Counted from the first letter of the stretch, positions 38,373 through 47,119 are shown. The stretch: DNA of 64,000 bases from Dermatophilaceae bacterium Soc4.6 (GCA_039889245.1 JAZGVH010000002.1:2170001-2234000), one strand, 5' to 3'. Made by a program: numbers and translations. Notes: generated by a model from the sequence alone, not told the origin.

Positions 38373-38460
38373 CGGCCACGAGAAACTGCCCGGAGGCGGC
38401 CACATAACTGCCCGGTAGCGGCCACGAGAAGTGCCCGCTGACGGTCACGGGATCTGCCCG
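38373..38460. repeat. Left-end multiple repeats of the IS21 element
   Basis: Four copies start at 38373, 38397, 38419 and 38442, with the pattern CGGYCAC...TGCCCG (for example CGGCCACGAGAAACTGCCCG). Such arrays are transposase binding sites in IS21. Confidence 0.8.
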
Positions 38461-38557
38461 ACACGAGTTCGTTGGCCTCACCGCATACAGCGGTTGAGGC
38501 CCCTCCTGGGGTGCGGTGGCGGTGCTGATGCGCCTGCCGCCCCCCAGGAGGGACACC

Positions 38558-40165
38558 ATGAAGTCTGCCGAGGAGATCATGAACATGTTGGAAGCCTTCG
38601 ACCTGACCGGGTCGTTGCGGGACGCCGGGGAGTTGTCCGGGGTCTCGCACCACACCGTCGCGAGGTACGTCGCCGCCCGCGAATCGGGCGTCCTGTCCGA
38701 TCGTCCCGCTGCGAGACCGCAGCTGATCGACGAGTTCCTGCCCAAGATCGAGGAGTGGATCGAGCGGTCCAAGGGCAAGCTCCGCGCGGATCGAGCCCAC
38801 GAGAAGCTCGCAGCCCTCGGGTACACCGGGTCCGAGCGCACGACCCGACGCGCGGTCGCGGCGGTGAAGAAGGACTACCGCCTCGGTCGTGTCCGCGTCC
38901 ACCGTCCGTGGGTGACGGAGCCGGGGATGTGGCTGCAGTACGACTTCGGTGACGGCCCGGTCATCGACGGGGTGAAGACCACGTTGTTCATCGCGTGGTT
39001 GGCGTGGTCGCGGTTCCGGGTGGTCCTGCCGATCCGGGACAAGACGATGCCGTCGGTGATGGCCGCGCTCGACGTGACGCTGCGCCGGCTCGGTGGCGCC
39101 CCGACGTACGTGTTGACGGACAACGAGAAGACCGTCACGACCGAGCATGTCGCCGGGGTGCCGGTGCGCAACCCGGGGATCGTCGCCTTCGCTCGGCACT
39201 ACGGTCTCACCATTCACACCTGCGTCCCGGCTGACCCGGCGTCGAAGGGTGGGTCGGAGTCGTCGGTGAAGATCGCCAAGGCTGACCTGGTCCCGAAGGA
39301 CACGAACCTGCGCGAGCAGTACGCCTCGTTCGCGCAGCTCGAGGCCGCGTGCGAGGAGTTCTGTGACCACGTCAACACGAGGGTCCACCGGGTCACCCGC
39401 CGGGTCCCGGTGGAGATGCTCGCCGAGGAACACGCCCGGCTTCACCCCATCCCGCTCGTCCCGCACACGGTCGCGTTTGGGGTGACCCGGACCGTGCCGC
39501 CGAGCACCCCGATGGTCTCGTTCGAGGGTGGGCAGTACTCCGTCCCGGCCCGGCTGCTCGGTCAAACGGTGTGGGTCCGCGTCCACGGCAAAGGCGCTGA
39601 CGAGGTGATCGTGCTCGTGCACGTCGGCCCGACCGGGCCGGTCGAAGTCGCCCGCCACGCCCGTGCTACCCCGGGCAGCCCGAAGATCAACGATGACCAC
39701 TTCCCCCACACCCCCGTGGGGGCGCTGGGGCGGAAACCGTTGGCCCGGAACGCTGCTGAGGTTGAGTTCCTGACCATCGGTGACGGTGCCCGGCTGTGGC
39801 TGAGCGAGGCCGCGGCCGCGGGCACGACGAAGATCCGGGTCAAGATGGCCCAGGCCGTGACGTTGGCGAAGCTGTTCGACACCAAGGACGTCGACTGGGC
39901 GCTGGGCCACGCCGCGGTTCACGCCCGGTTCGCCGAGGCCGACCTCGCGTCCATCCTCGATCACCACCAACACGTCACGCGGAACGCGGCGGTCAGCCGT
40001 GCCGGAGAAGACGGGTCCCTGACCCAGGGCACCTCCAGCTGGGCCGCCCTCGGCGCTGCCACGACTTCGACCTTGACCTCGGGCCCGGAGACGGCGTCGT
40101 CGTCGGCGCTGTGTAACGACCGTGCTGTCACGGTCAACGACCCTCGACCGGAGGTGACCTCGTGA
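38558..40165 (+). CDS. istA: IS21 transposase IstA
   Basis: 535-residue DDE transposase. N-terminal HTH (DLTGSLRDAGELSGVSHHTVARYVAAR), then an RNase-H-like core with Asp129 (QYDFGDG), Asp188 (LTDNEKT) and Glu234 (GGSESSVK), all intact. The C-terminal beta domain follows (FEGGQYSVPARLLG). ATG 38558 has a CAGGAGGG ribosome site, so I prefer it to the in-frame ATG upstream. Translationally coupled to istB. Confidence 0.95.
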   Translation: MKSAEEIMNMLEAFDLTGSLRDAGELSGVSHHTVARYVAARESGVLSDRPAARPQLIDEFLPKIEEWIERSKGKLRADRAHEKLAALGYTGSERTTRRAVAAVKKDYRLGRVRVHRPWVTEPGMWLQYDFGDGPVIDGVKTTLFIAWLAWSRFRVVLPIRDKTMPSVMAALDVTLRRLGGAPTYVLTDNEKTVTTEHVAGVPVRNPGIVAFARHYGLTIHTCVPADPASKGGSESSVKIAKADLVPKDTNLREQYASFAQLEAACEEFCDHVNTRVHRVTRRVPVEMLAEEHARLHPIPLVPHTVAFGVTRTVPPSTPMVSFEGGQYSVPARLLGQTVWVRVHGKGADEVIVLVHVGPTGPVEVARHARATPGSPKINDDHFPHTPVGALGRKPLARNAAEVEFLTIGDGARLWLSEAAAAGTTKIRVKMAQAVTLAKLFDTKDVDWALGHAAVHARFAEADLASILDHHQHVTRNAAVSRAGEDGSLTQGTSSWAALGAATTSTLTSGPETASSSALCNDRAVTVNDPRPEVTS

Positions 40166-40971
40166 GCTCGGCGACGAAGACGACCGCAGCCCCGGCCCTG
40201 GGTGTCCCGGCCCCACCGCCGCTGCCCGACGACCTCGAGGCGCTGCTGCGGCGGTTACGCCTGCCGCACATCCGGCGCCACGCCCCTGAAGTCGTCGCGA
40301 CCGCGAAGGCCCAACGGTGGGAACCCGTCGAGGTCCTGCGGGCCCTGCTCGGCGAGGAAGCCGCCGGCAGGGAACGGTCCGCCCTCGCGACCCGCCGCAG
40401 CACCGCCGGGTTCCCCACGGGCAAGACGTTCGACGCGTGGGACCCGCAGGCCTCCTCGATCCCCGCGCCGACCCAGCAGGCCCTGCGGACCTTGGAGTGG
40501 GTCCACCGGCGGGAGAACCTCGTCGTGTGCGGCCCCTCGGGCACCGGCAAGACGTTCCTGCTCGAGGCCCTGGGCCAGCAAGCCGTCGAGCAAGGCCTGA
40601 AGGTCGCCTGGTTCACCCTCGAAGACCTCGGCATCCTGCTACGCCGCCACCGCGCCGACGACACCGTCACCCGCGCCATCGCCCGCGTCCTGCGAGCAGA
40701 TCTCGTCGTGGTCGACGACATTGGCCTGCTCCCCGTGGCCCACGACGCCGCCGAGGGCCTATACCGCCTCGTCGATGCCGCGTACGAGAAGCGGTCCATC
40801 GCGATCAGCTCGAACCTGCACCCCGCCTCGTTCGACGAGCTGATGCCCAAGACCCTCGCAACCGCGACCGTCGACCGGCTCCTGCACCACGCCCACATCT
40901 GTCAGACCACCGGCGACAGCGTCCGCCTGACCCAAGCCCTCGCCGGCGCGGGGGTGAGCCCCTTGACCTGA
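40162..40971 (+). CDS. istB: IS21 helper ATPase IstB
   Basis: 269-residue AAA+ protein that chooses targets and activates IstA. Walker A GPSGTGKT is at 124-131, Walker B LVVVDDIGLL from 181, and the IstB signature EKRSIAISSNLHPASF follows. A GTG start overlaps the istA TGA (GTGA), the usual IS21 arrangement. Confidence 0.95.
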   Translation: MSSATKTTAAPALGVPAPPPLPDDLEALLRRLRLPHIRRHAPEVVATAKAQRWEPVEVLRALLGEEAAGRERSALATRRSTAGFPTGKTFDAWDPQASSIPAPTQQALRTLEWVHRRENLVVCGPSGTGKTFLLEALGQQAVEQGLKVAWFTLEDLGILLRRHRADDTVTRAIARVLRADLVVVDDIGLLPVAHDAAEGLYRLVDAAYEKRSIAISSNLHPASFDELMPKTLATATVDRLLHHAHICQTTGDSVRLTQALAGAGVSPLT

Positions 40972-41001
40972 CCCACGCCCTGAGGCCGAGGGTGGCCAGC
41001 A

Positions 41002-41091
41002 CTGGGCAGATCCCATGGCCACCACCGGGCAGTTCTCGTGACCGTCACCGGGCAGGTCTCACGACCGCCTCTGGGCAGATCTCAATGGCCC
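41002..41091. repeat. Right-end multiple repeats of the IS21 element
   Basis: Four copies of CYGGGCAG-N-TCTC/CCC... start at 41002, 41025, 41048 and 41071, exactly 23 bp apart, in inverted orientation relative to the left-end array. Confidence 0.8.
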
Positions 41092-41097
41092 TTGACA

Positions 41098-41103
41098 ATC
41101 CAG
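41098..41103. repeat. Target-site duplication, right copy (ATCCAG)
   Basis: Second copy of the 6-base duplication, directly after the element's CA end. Confidence 0.85.
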
Positions 41104-41642
41104 CTCCACATGGTGACGCGGACCCCGTGACCAGCCCGTCCCATCCCGCGGGGGGCCGCGGCGAAGCTGGCTGCCGGAGTTCACGGCCGGCAGTCGGAAC
41201 TTCCTCCGCCCCACCGCATGTCCGGGTCGGGGGTTGGGTCGGATGGGTCGGTCTAGTCGGTCGGGTCGGGTCAGGGGACCCGGACGGGGTTCTAGTGGAA
41301 TGCCGTGCTGTCGCCCGTACCGACCTCACCGTCGAGATTGTCTCCCCAGCACCAGTGCGCTGCGGCGACTGGTCACGGGTCCACCAGTTCGCATGCACGC
41401 CGAGTGCGTAGGCCGCTCAGCCCCATCAGGGTGCGAGATCAGGCTGTGTCTTTTCGCCGCGTATGACCGTGAAGCCGTTGCGTCAGAGGCCGGTGGCCGG
41501 CAAGGCCCGTCTCGGAGGCGGAACCTCGCGCGGAGACGGATCTGACCCCGGCACAGGCAACCGCGACGAGCGCGGCCGTCCCGGTTTGGGATCGCTCAAT
41601 GGGCTGCGGTCAGAGACTTGTCATGCCTGACATGATTGCGGG
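41104..41642. other. Gene-free stretch right of the IS element
   Basis: 539 bases. Around 41222-41280 there is a run of GGTCGG/GGGTCGG-like repeats. No convincing gene, RNA or mobile-element end is seen. Confidence 0.4.
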
Positions 41643-42068
41643 ATGAATCGACTGTCCGTGATCGTGCTCATCGCGGCCGGCGCTCTGGCTGTCGGGGGTT
41701 GCTCCTCGACCGCGTCGACATCAGTTCCGGCCCCCGTCGGCTTGACAGCTTCCGCTGCGCAGTCGAGGTTCCCGAGCGTCGTCAAGGTGTCCCCGTCACG
41801 CGCCTCGGACGGCACCTGGACCTTCGACGTCACGATGAGCTCACCGTACGACTCTCCAGACCGTTATGCCGACGGGTGGCGGGTGAAGAGCGGCGACAGG
41901 GTGTTCGGTGAGATGACACTCGGTCACGACCATGCCTCAGAACAACCGTTCACCCGAACGCAGACGAACGTGCGGATCCCCTCCTCAGTCGGCTCGGTGA
42001 CCATCGAGGGTCACGACCTCAAGAACGGGTACGGCGGTAAAACTGCAACGGTCCCACTACCCGGCTGA
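41643..42068 (+). CDS. Small lipoprotein, function unknown
   Basis: 141 residues with a lipoprotein signal peptide (MNRLSVIVLIAAGALAVGGC; Cys20 is lipidated). The mature part (TWTFDVTMSSPYDSPDRYADGWRVKSGD, then VRIPSSVGSVTIEGHDLKNGYGG) looks like a small beta-sandwich. A CATGAT box 6 nt before the ATG gives a leaderless start. Similar small lipoproteins are widespread in actinobacteria without assigned role. Confidence 0.7.
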   Translation: MNRLSVIVLIAAGALAVGGCSSTASTSVPAPVGLTASAAQSRFPSVVKVSPSRASDGTWTFDVTMSSPYDSPDRYADGWRVKSGDRVFGEMTLGHDHASEQPFTRTQTNVRIPSSVGSVTIEGHDLKNGYGGKTATVPLPG

Positions 42069-42501
42069 TGGGGTCGATGCCGCGACCGCTACGTGCGGCA
42101 CACCGTCATCGATGCTCCGGCGCTCCGGCACCGACCAGATGATTCGGCAGACGTTGATTACCCCATCAATGGTCCGCACTGCGTTAATCACGTGTGTGGA
42201 GTGCGTTCATACAGAATTTTGTGCCCACCTCAAGGAGCGCGCAAGGACCCAGGGACCGGTGACCAGAACGAGGATCTGCTGGGGAGACCCGTGCTTGACT
42301 TCACCCATGCCCACCACCCGTCTCACCTATGTCGGACCGCCCGCGTAGACCGGCGCCCCTGCGTTAGCCCTGAGAAGCACGAGGTGCCTCAGCCGACTAT
42401 CAGCCCCCCATGGAGACGAAGGACCTCGCGACAGAGATGGGCTCGGTCTCCGTGCAGCTACTGGACCCGTCTCGGACATCGTCTCAACCGCTCGCGCCTT
42501 C
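42069..42501. other. Gene-free stretch
   Basis: 433 bases, AT-richer than the core (for example around 42150-42230). No gene or repeat recognised. Confidence 0.35.
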
Positions 42502-42885
42502 TCAAGTCGGTTTGCCGACACTCAGGCCCCAGAAGAGCGCGACCACGCGCTCCAGCGTGTCGGGCTCGGAGAACGACTCCAGATTGGCAGCGGACATCGC
42601 GGGCGACACCGTGCTGCGGGAGAACATGTCGGCCGCGTAGGCACCCGGCACCCGTGGCCACAGGTGGCCGACCGGCAGGGCATGAATCAGTCGGGGGATG
42701 ATCTCGTCACCGGCGTTCTGGATCGGCGCGTTCAGTGCGGGGCTCCAACTCTTGAGTTGCCTAAGGAGCCAGGCGCGGTCCCCAGCCGGGTCGGCGGTGG
42801 GTCGCCCGTGGGTCGCCCGCAGGAGGTTGGCCAAGCGGGAGCCGCTGTCCTGTTGTTGGGCGGGCTTTGCGAAGAGTCGGTCGAG
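42502..42885 (-). other. Open frame continuing in phase after the HbpS-like gene's stop
   Basis: Reading on past the TGA at 42886-42888 in the same frame gives 127 more residues of normal composition (LDRLFAKPAQQQDSGSRLANLL ... VALFWGLSVGKPT). There is no good start codon of its own. It could be a remnant of a second gene, a tail cut off by a nonsense mutation, or chance. No family is recognised. Confidence 0.25.
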
Positions 42886-43320
42886 TCAGCCGTTGGCGTC
42901 GTGCGCGCCGGTCAGCCGTGCGGCAGCCGTGGAGGCGACGGCGGCATCATCGGCCGGGTCGGTGCTCCCGCCGACGCCGACGGCGCCGACGATCCTGCCG
43001 TGCTGGCGCAGCACAAGGCCACCGGGGAAAACGGCAACGGGCCATGACACGCCGGACGTGAGGGCGGGCACGAGGGGTGAGGTCGGCGGCAGTGCCCCCG
43101 TGTCGGCCCCGAGCCACACGGCGGTGCGGGCCTTGCTCAGCGCACTGTCGGCAGCGGCTATCGGGGCGTCGGGGTGGCGGGCGTGCAGCAGCACGTGCCC
43201 GCCGTCGTCGACGAGGCAGATCCCTGAGGGAATGGAGCGCCGGTCGGCCTCGGCGAGAGCGGTGTGCAGCGCGTCGAGCAAGTGCTGGAGGGTGAACGGG
43301 GCATGTGGGGGCTCCTTCAT
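42886..43320 (-). CDS. GlcG/HbpS-type haem-binding family protein
   Basis: 144 residues matching the HbpS-like fold: LQHLLDALHTALAEADRRSIPSGICLVDDGGHVLLHARHPDAPI, SKARTAVWLGADTG, and the glycine-rich FPGGLVLRQHGRIVGAVGVGGSTDPADDAAVA. Family members bind haem or act as accessory proteins in glycolate or redox loci; which applies here is unknown. It is 47 nt after the truncated MFS gene on the same strand and probably shared its promoter. Confidence 0.8.
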   Translation of the reverse strand: MKEPPHAPFTLQHLLDALHTALAEADRRSIPSGICLVDDGGHVLLHARHPDAPIAAADSALSKARTAVWLGADTGALPPTSPLVPALTSGVSWPVAVFPGGLVLRQHGRIVGAVGVGGSTDPADDAAVASTAAARLTGAHDANG

Positions 43321-43367
43321 GGGGAACGGCGACGGGAACGTCGGCGCTTGGGGGGTGAGCGACGCGC

Positions 43368-43643
43368 CTAGCGCGCAATAGCAGGACGCTGCTGACGGCG
43401 CCCGACGAGGAACAGGCGGCGGCGCCCGAACCGGTCACCGAGGGTGCCGCAGGGCAGCAGCAGCACAGCAAACGGCAGCGTGTAACCGGTGACCACGGCG
43501 CTGAGCGACCCGAGGTCGGCGTACAGGTCGCTCTGCACCGACGGCAGCGCCACGGTCACGATGGTGGTGTCGAGCAGGACCATGAAGAAGGCAAGGCCCG
43601 TCACGAGCAAGGTGGGGCGCTGATGGGCCGACGACATCGGCAT
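43368..43643 (-). pseudogene. Truncated MFS (DHA2-type drug exporter) gene
   Basis: Only the first two membrane segments remain: TLLVTGLAFFMVLLDTTIVTVALPSVQSDL (with LDTTIVTVALP, the DHA2 signature) and LSAVVTGYTLPFAVLLLPCGTLGDRFGRRRLFLVG, including motif A (GDRFGRRR). It then ends in RRQQRPAIAR and a stop at 91 residues, against 450-500 in the family. The 3' part is lost by deletion. ATG 43637 may be the true start. It is divergent from a PadR gene, the usual control arrangement for such exporters. Confidence 0.8.
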
Positions 43644-44184
43644 GGATCCTCACGCTGCCTGGCTCGCGCTCGGGCTGTTGCTGGACGAGCCGGCCAGCGG
43701 CTACGACCTGTGGCACAGGGCTGAGCGCAGCGTGGTGCACTTCTGGCCGGTGACGAGGTCGGCCTTGTACGCCGAGCTGCCCCGGCTGCAGCAGCGCGGC
43801 CTCGTCGAGAGCACCGACGTCCCCCAGGCGGCCTCCCCCACCAAGCGAGTCTACGCGGTGACCCCCGCCGGGCGGGAGGCGTTCCAGGCGTGGCTGACCC
43901 ACCTCGACGTGAGCGAACGGCCACGACACCCGCAGCAGCTGCTCCTGTTCTTCGCGGCGCATGCCCCGGTCGAGAACGTCACCCGACTGCTCGCCAGCTG
44001 GCGCAGCCAAACCGAGGCGTCCGAGACCCACTGCCGGCAGATCCTGACCCACCGCGGCTTCGACCCCGATGGCGGTGGACCACCACCTCACGACCCACGC
44101 CTGCTTACCGCCCTGTTTGGGCTGCGCCGCTCCCAGGCCGACCAGGCCTTCCTCGACGAGGCAGCTCGGGCGCTCGACGTCTGA
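43642..44184 (+). CDS. PadR-family regulator (long form)
   Basis: 180 residues: N-terminal winged helix (WLALGLLLDEPASGYDLWHRAERSVVHFWPVTRSALYAELPRLQQRGLVEST) with wing SPTKRVYAVTPAGREAFQAWL, then a C-terminal helical dimerisation domain (PRHPQQLLLFFAAHAPVENVTRLLASWRSQ). It once controlled the divergent MFS exporter. Its ATG overlaps the annotated MFS start codon on the other strand (CATG), so both transcripts must start very near or within each other's codons. Confidence 0.87.
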   Translation: MDPHAAWLALGLLLDEPASGYDLWHRAERSVVHFWPVTRSALYAELPRLQQRGLVESTDVPQAASPTKRVYAVTPAGREAFQAWLTHLDVSERPRHPQQLLLFFAAHAPVENVTRLLASWRSQTEASETHCRQILTHRGFDPDGGGPPPHDPRLLTALFGLRRSQADQAFLDEAARALDV

Positions 44185-44698
44185 CCGCGTGCCTATCAAG
44201 CCAAGCGCTCCCCACCAGAACGCCCACAAGACCCGGACCGTCAGACGCCAGATTGTCGCTGACCAAGGCGTGTACAGGCACGTCACGTTCCGCAAGCTGA
44301 CCTACCGTCCTTGAGGACGTTGCCGGTGCACGTTGCAGGCGTGGCCAGCTTGTCGTGGCTGAGGAGGCAACGCGGTCGGTGTCGATTGCTATCACACAAG
44401 ACCGCGCCCTTGGCAACCTCCGACATGACGGCGAGGGTTGTCCGATAGGGGACCCGCCTGCGGGAGCGGCGTAAGGCAACCGTGGTCCGCCGTAGTTGGC
44501 GTCCCGTTTAGCCCGTCCGGATGGGTGCCCCGGGACCGGGTCGTCCTGCGGTACGCCGCCACTGAGGATCTGGACAAGGTAATGAGAACGCGAGCGTCTC
44601 AGCTTCTTGTCAAACCGCAGGCCAGAGCGCTGCTCGGACGACACATCACGCGGGAACCTACATCGACCCACGACCCACCGAGCGCGTAGGCTGAGGCC
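44185..44698. other. Gene-free stretch
   Basis: 514 bases. A 14-base palindrome CGTCCTTGAGGACG lies at 44307-44320, possibly a weak terminator. A long minus-strand open frame here looks like chance. No other feature is supported. Confidence 0.35.
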
Positions 44699-44914
44699 AT
44701 GGTTGAACGCTGGCGCTCCTCGGCTGCTCGGGACCTGGTCAAGAAGATCCAGAAGGCGGGCGGTGAGGTAGAACGCGCCGGCACGGGCAAGATGAAGGTC
44801 TCTGGCCCGCAGGGCACCGTGACCATCTCGGAGCCGCTGTCCGACTCCAGCAAGGACGTGGCCAGGAACAGTGCCGCCCGGTTGATCCTGGAGAAGACCG
44901 GCCTCAAGATCTGA
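44699..44914 (+). CDS. Small protein, HicA-like fold possible
   Basis: 71 residues: RDLVKKIQKAGGEVERAGTGKMKVSGPQGTVTISEP and a C-terminal helix AARLILEKTGLKI. The layout (helix, Gly-rich turn, two strands, helix) resembles HicA/YcfA dsRNA-binding toxins, but the usual Gly-Ser-His-His motif is absent and no HicB partner is adjacent. More likely a phage- or plasmid-derived relative than a working toxin. TAGGCT 6 nt before the ATG gives a leaderless start. Confidence 0.55.
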   Translation: MVERWRSSAARDLVKKIQKAGGEVERAGTGKMKVSGPQGTVTISEPLSDSSKDVARNSAARLILEKTGLKI

Positions 44915-45016
44915 CGGCAGGCTCACGGCAAGGCGGAGGGACGCCCGTTGCGTCATCGGACGGGACGCGATAGCCGACGCCGCACCTGAGCCGGCACTCT
45001 CCGATCGTCGGATCGC

Positions 45017-45457
45017 GTGCGAGGTAACAGCAGACGGCCCCCGACGCTCCTCGCGAGCAGGGACTCCTTCCGCGCTCACCACGGTGTGGACGCCGCCCGC
45101 CACCAGAGCCAGTTCGACGAGCCGACCGCGCAGGGGCTCACGCGGCACGGGCTGGTCTGGGGCTCCCTCGACTCCCCCGGGACGTTCGTGAGCAAGATGG
45201 CCCTCGAGCCCGGCCCGACCGCAGGCGGGCTCGCGACGTCGGCGACGACGACGGCGCGGCTCCTGGGCACCCACGCCGCCTGGGACACCGGCGGCCGGAT
45301 GCCGGGGACGCGCTACGGCGACCTCGAGGGCACGAGCACCATCGCCCACAGTCGAGGTGACGATCTCGACTGGGCGCTGTTCCTCAACCACCGCATCTCG
45401 AACGAGGCGAAGAACGCGCTCGTCACGGCAGTCGACGCCGCTCTCGACGCGCTCTGA
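45017..45457 (+). pseudogene. C-terminal fragment of a serine hydrolase (beta-lactamase class C-like)
   Basis: From about 45160 the frame reads like the end of a CubicO/beta-lactamase-family hydrolase: LLGTHAAWDTGGRMPGTRYGDL, HSRGDDLDWALFLNHR, NALVTAVDAALDAL. The catalytic Ser-x-x-Lys and Tyr motifs are absent and the preceding 50 codons look non-coding. It is a remnant at the right edge of the accessory region. Confidence 0.5.
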
Positions 45458-45493
45458 CGCCGGGCGCCGGGCGGTGCGCCCGAGGCCACCCGG

Positions 45494-46030
45494 TCAGACT
45501 ACGGAGGTGTGCTCCGAGCGCAGGATCCCCATGCGCACGATGTCCTCGTAGGCGCCTCGTACCCAGGCGTGCTGGCGCTGCCGTCCCTCGATCACGAAGC
45601 CCGCCTTCTCGTAGGCCCGGATCGCGGCGACGTTGGACGCGATCGCCTGCAGGTGGATCCGGCGCAGGTTGTGACGCACGAACCCGAACTCGACGAGCTG
45701 GATCATCGCGGCGGTGCCGATGCCACGGCCCCGGGCGTTGAGCACGAGCGCGATCCCCGCCTCGGCGTGGCGGGCGAGCAGGTCGACGTCGAAGAGGGTC
45801 GCGCTGCCGACCGCGGTGCCGTCGACGTCGACTACGAGGGAGACCGCCGCTCGCGGGTCGTCGTCGTCGGCCCTCCGCACGAGCCGGGCATCGAAGCGGT
45901 CCCTCGTCAGAGGTCGCGGCGCCTGCGGATTTCGCTCCTCCCAGGTATCGAGGTCGGCGGCGATCTCGAACAGGAGATCCAGGTCGTCGACCGTGCTCGG
46001 TCGCAGCGACACGGAAGGCGTCTTGGGCAC
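45494..46030 (-). CDS. GNAT-family N-acetyltransferase (RimJ/RimL type)
   Basis: 178 residues: SLRPSTVDDLDLLFEIAAD at the N-terminus, acetyl-CoA loop ARGRGIGTAAMIQLVEFGF (Q/RxxGxG/A form), then LRRIHLQAIASNVAAIRAYEKAGFVIEGR, which is the RimJ/RimL-like signature. Likely acetylates a protein N-terminus or small amine; substrate unknown. GTG 46030 follows TAGTCT by 7 nt. It is divergent from the PPOX gene. Confidence 0.85.
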   Translation of the reverse strand: MPKTPSVSLRPSTVDDLDLLFEIAADLDTWEERNPQAPRPLTRDRFDARLVRRADDDDPRAAVSLVVDVDGTAVGSATLFDVDLLARHAEAGIALVLNARGRGIGTAAMIQLVEFGFVRHNLRRIHLQAIASNVAAIRAYEKAGFVIEGRQRQHAWVRGAYEDIVRMGILRSEHTSVV

Positions 46031-46117
46031 ACCGAGGAGACTACGTCGGACCCGACGATCGCCGCCCCGGGTGCGGCCGAGACGACCTCTTAGCCGCCGG
46101 CCTGCCAGAGTGCTCCC

Positions 46118-46753
46118 ATGACACGCACCGAGCCCACCCGGCTTCCCGGGAAGATGTCTCGCGACCGGGCGGCGCTCGACGCGCTGCTCGACGCGACCAT
46201 CGTCGGGCACGTCGCCTTCGTCGCACCCGACGGCGGCCCGGGGATCATGCCGACCGCGGTCGTGCGCTGGGGCGACCGGCTGCTGGTGCACGGGTCGACC
46301 GGCTCGCGCTGGCTGGGGATCGTGCGTGACGCGCCGGCTGTCGTCTCGGTCGCCACGGTCGACGGGGTGGTCGTCGCCCGTTCGGCGTTCGAGTCGTCGC
46401 TCGTCTACCGCAGCGCGGTCGTCTTCGGCACCTTCGTCGAGGTGACCGGAGACGCCAAGGCGGTCGCCCTCGACGTGCTCACCGACCGCCTCGTGCCGGG
46501 TCGGGTGGCCGAGGTGCGCCGCTCGACCCGCAAGGAGCTCGCGGCCACCGTCGTACTGGCGATGCCGCTGCAGGAGTGGTCGCTCCGGCTCTCGGACGAG
46601 TGGGCTGAGGACCCGGCGGACGACGTCGCTGGCCCGGCGTGGTCGGGCAAGGTGCTCTTCGGAGAGCGCCCCACCACCGTGGTCGCCGCCCCCGACCTGC
46701 GCCCCGCGATCGCGCCACCCCCGTCGGTCACGGGGCTGCGCGCCACCCACTGA
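46118..46753 (+). CDS. Pyridoxamine 5'-phosphate oxidase-family protein (FMN-binding split barrel)
   Basis: 211 residues. LLDATIVGHVAFVAPDGGPGIMPTAVVRWGDRLLVHGSTGSRWLGIVRDAPAVVSVATVDGVVVA is the split-barrel FMN-binding half, with His-Gly-Ser-x-x-Ser/Arg phosphate contacts. SALVY and VVFGTFVEVTGDAK follow. This clade is usually FMN- rather than PLP-dependent with unknown substrate. A CAGAGT box 6 nt before the ATG suggests leaderless expression. Confidence 0.8.
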   Translation: MTRTEPTRLPGKMSRDRAALDALLDATIVGHVAFVAPDGGPGIMPTAVVRWGDRLLVHGSTGSRWLGIVRDAPAVVSVATVDGVVVARSAFESSLVYRSAVVFGTFVEVTGDAKAVALDVLTDRLVPGRVAEVRRSTRKELAATVVLAMPLQEWSLRLSDEWAEDPADDVAGPAWSGKVLFGERPTTVVAAPDLRPAIAPPPSVTGLRATH

Positions 46754-46771
46754 CCGCCGGAGTGCCCGCCG

Positions 46772-47119
46772 TCAGCTGAGCTGCTCCTGCCAGTCGTCCG
46801 GCACCGCACCGGCCGGCCCCGGCACCGGCTGGTCGTCGGGGTGGCTGGTCGGGGGCGCGAGCGGCGGCCCAGCCAGCATCGACTCGTCGCGGTAGTCGTA
46901 GAACCAGTCCTCCCCCGGCTCGTAGCTGGTGAGGAGCGGGTGGCCAGACGCCTCCCAGTGGGCTGTCGCGTGGCGCCCGAGGGAGTTGTCGCAGCAGCCG
47001 ATGTGCCCGCACGCAGTGCACCGGCGCAGGTGGAACCACCACGAGCCGTCGGCGAGGCACTCCACACAGCCGGTGCCGCTCGGGGCGACGGAGGGGTCGA
47101 TGGCCGGGTCTGCACTCAT
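46772..47119 (-). CDS. UBP-type zinc-finger protein
   Basis: 115 residues. The ZnF-UBP pattern is C-x2-C (CVEC), W-x-x-L-R-R-C-x2-C (HLRRCTACGHIGCCDNS), H (GRHATAHW) and SGHPL. In eukaryotes this binds ubiquitin; in actinobacteria free-standing copies occur without known ligand. The C-terminal 35 residues are Pro-rich and disordered. TACGGT 6 nt before the ATG gives a leaderless start. Convergent with the PPOX gene. Confidence 0.82.
   Translation of the reverse strand: MSADPAIDPSVAPSGTGCVECLADGSWWFHLRRCTACGHIGCCDNSLGRHATAHWEASGHPLLTSYEPGEDWFYDYRDESMLAGPPLAPPTSHPDDQPVPGPAGAVPDDWQEQLS

Larger units (their letters stand above)
38367..41097 (+). mobile_element. Complete IS21-family insertion sequence
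   Basis: 2731 bp element with istA and istB, terminal TG...CA, and a 6-bp direct target duplication. Aligning the two ends (TGGCAGCGGCCACGAG left, TGTCAAGGGCCATTGAG on the reverse of the right) gives a partly matched terminal inverted repeat ending in CTGCCC. Four repeats of about 22-24 bp lie inside each end in opposite orientation. Both genes are open, so the element is probably active or recently moved. Removing it rejoins flanking DNA with no recognisable gene. Confidence 0.9.

Noticed and set aside
41222-41280. GGTCGG-type short repeats considered as CRISPR or satellite array
   Set aside because: No constant repeat-spacer structure and too short; simple GC-rich repetition.
44699-44914. 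HicA toxin of a toxin-antitoxin pair
   Set aside because: Key Gly-Ser-His-His motif missing and no adjacent HicB-like gene; kept only as a possible fold relative.
44105-45391. Long minus-strand open frame spanning PadR end to the serine-hydrolase fragment
   Set aside because: Covers the HicA-like gene antisense and has Arg/Pro-rich shadow composition.
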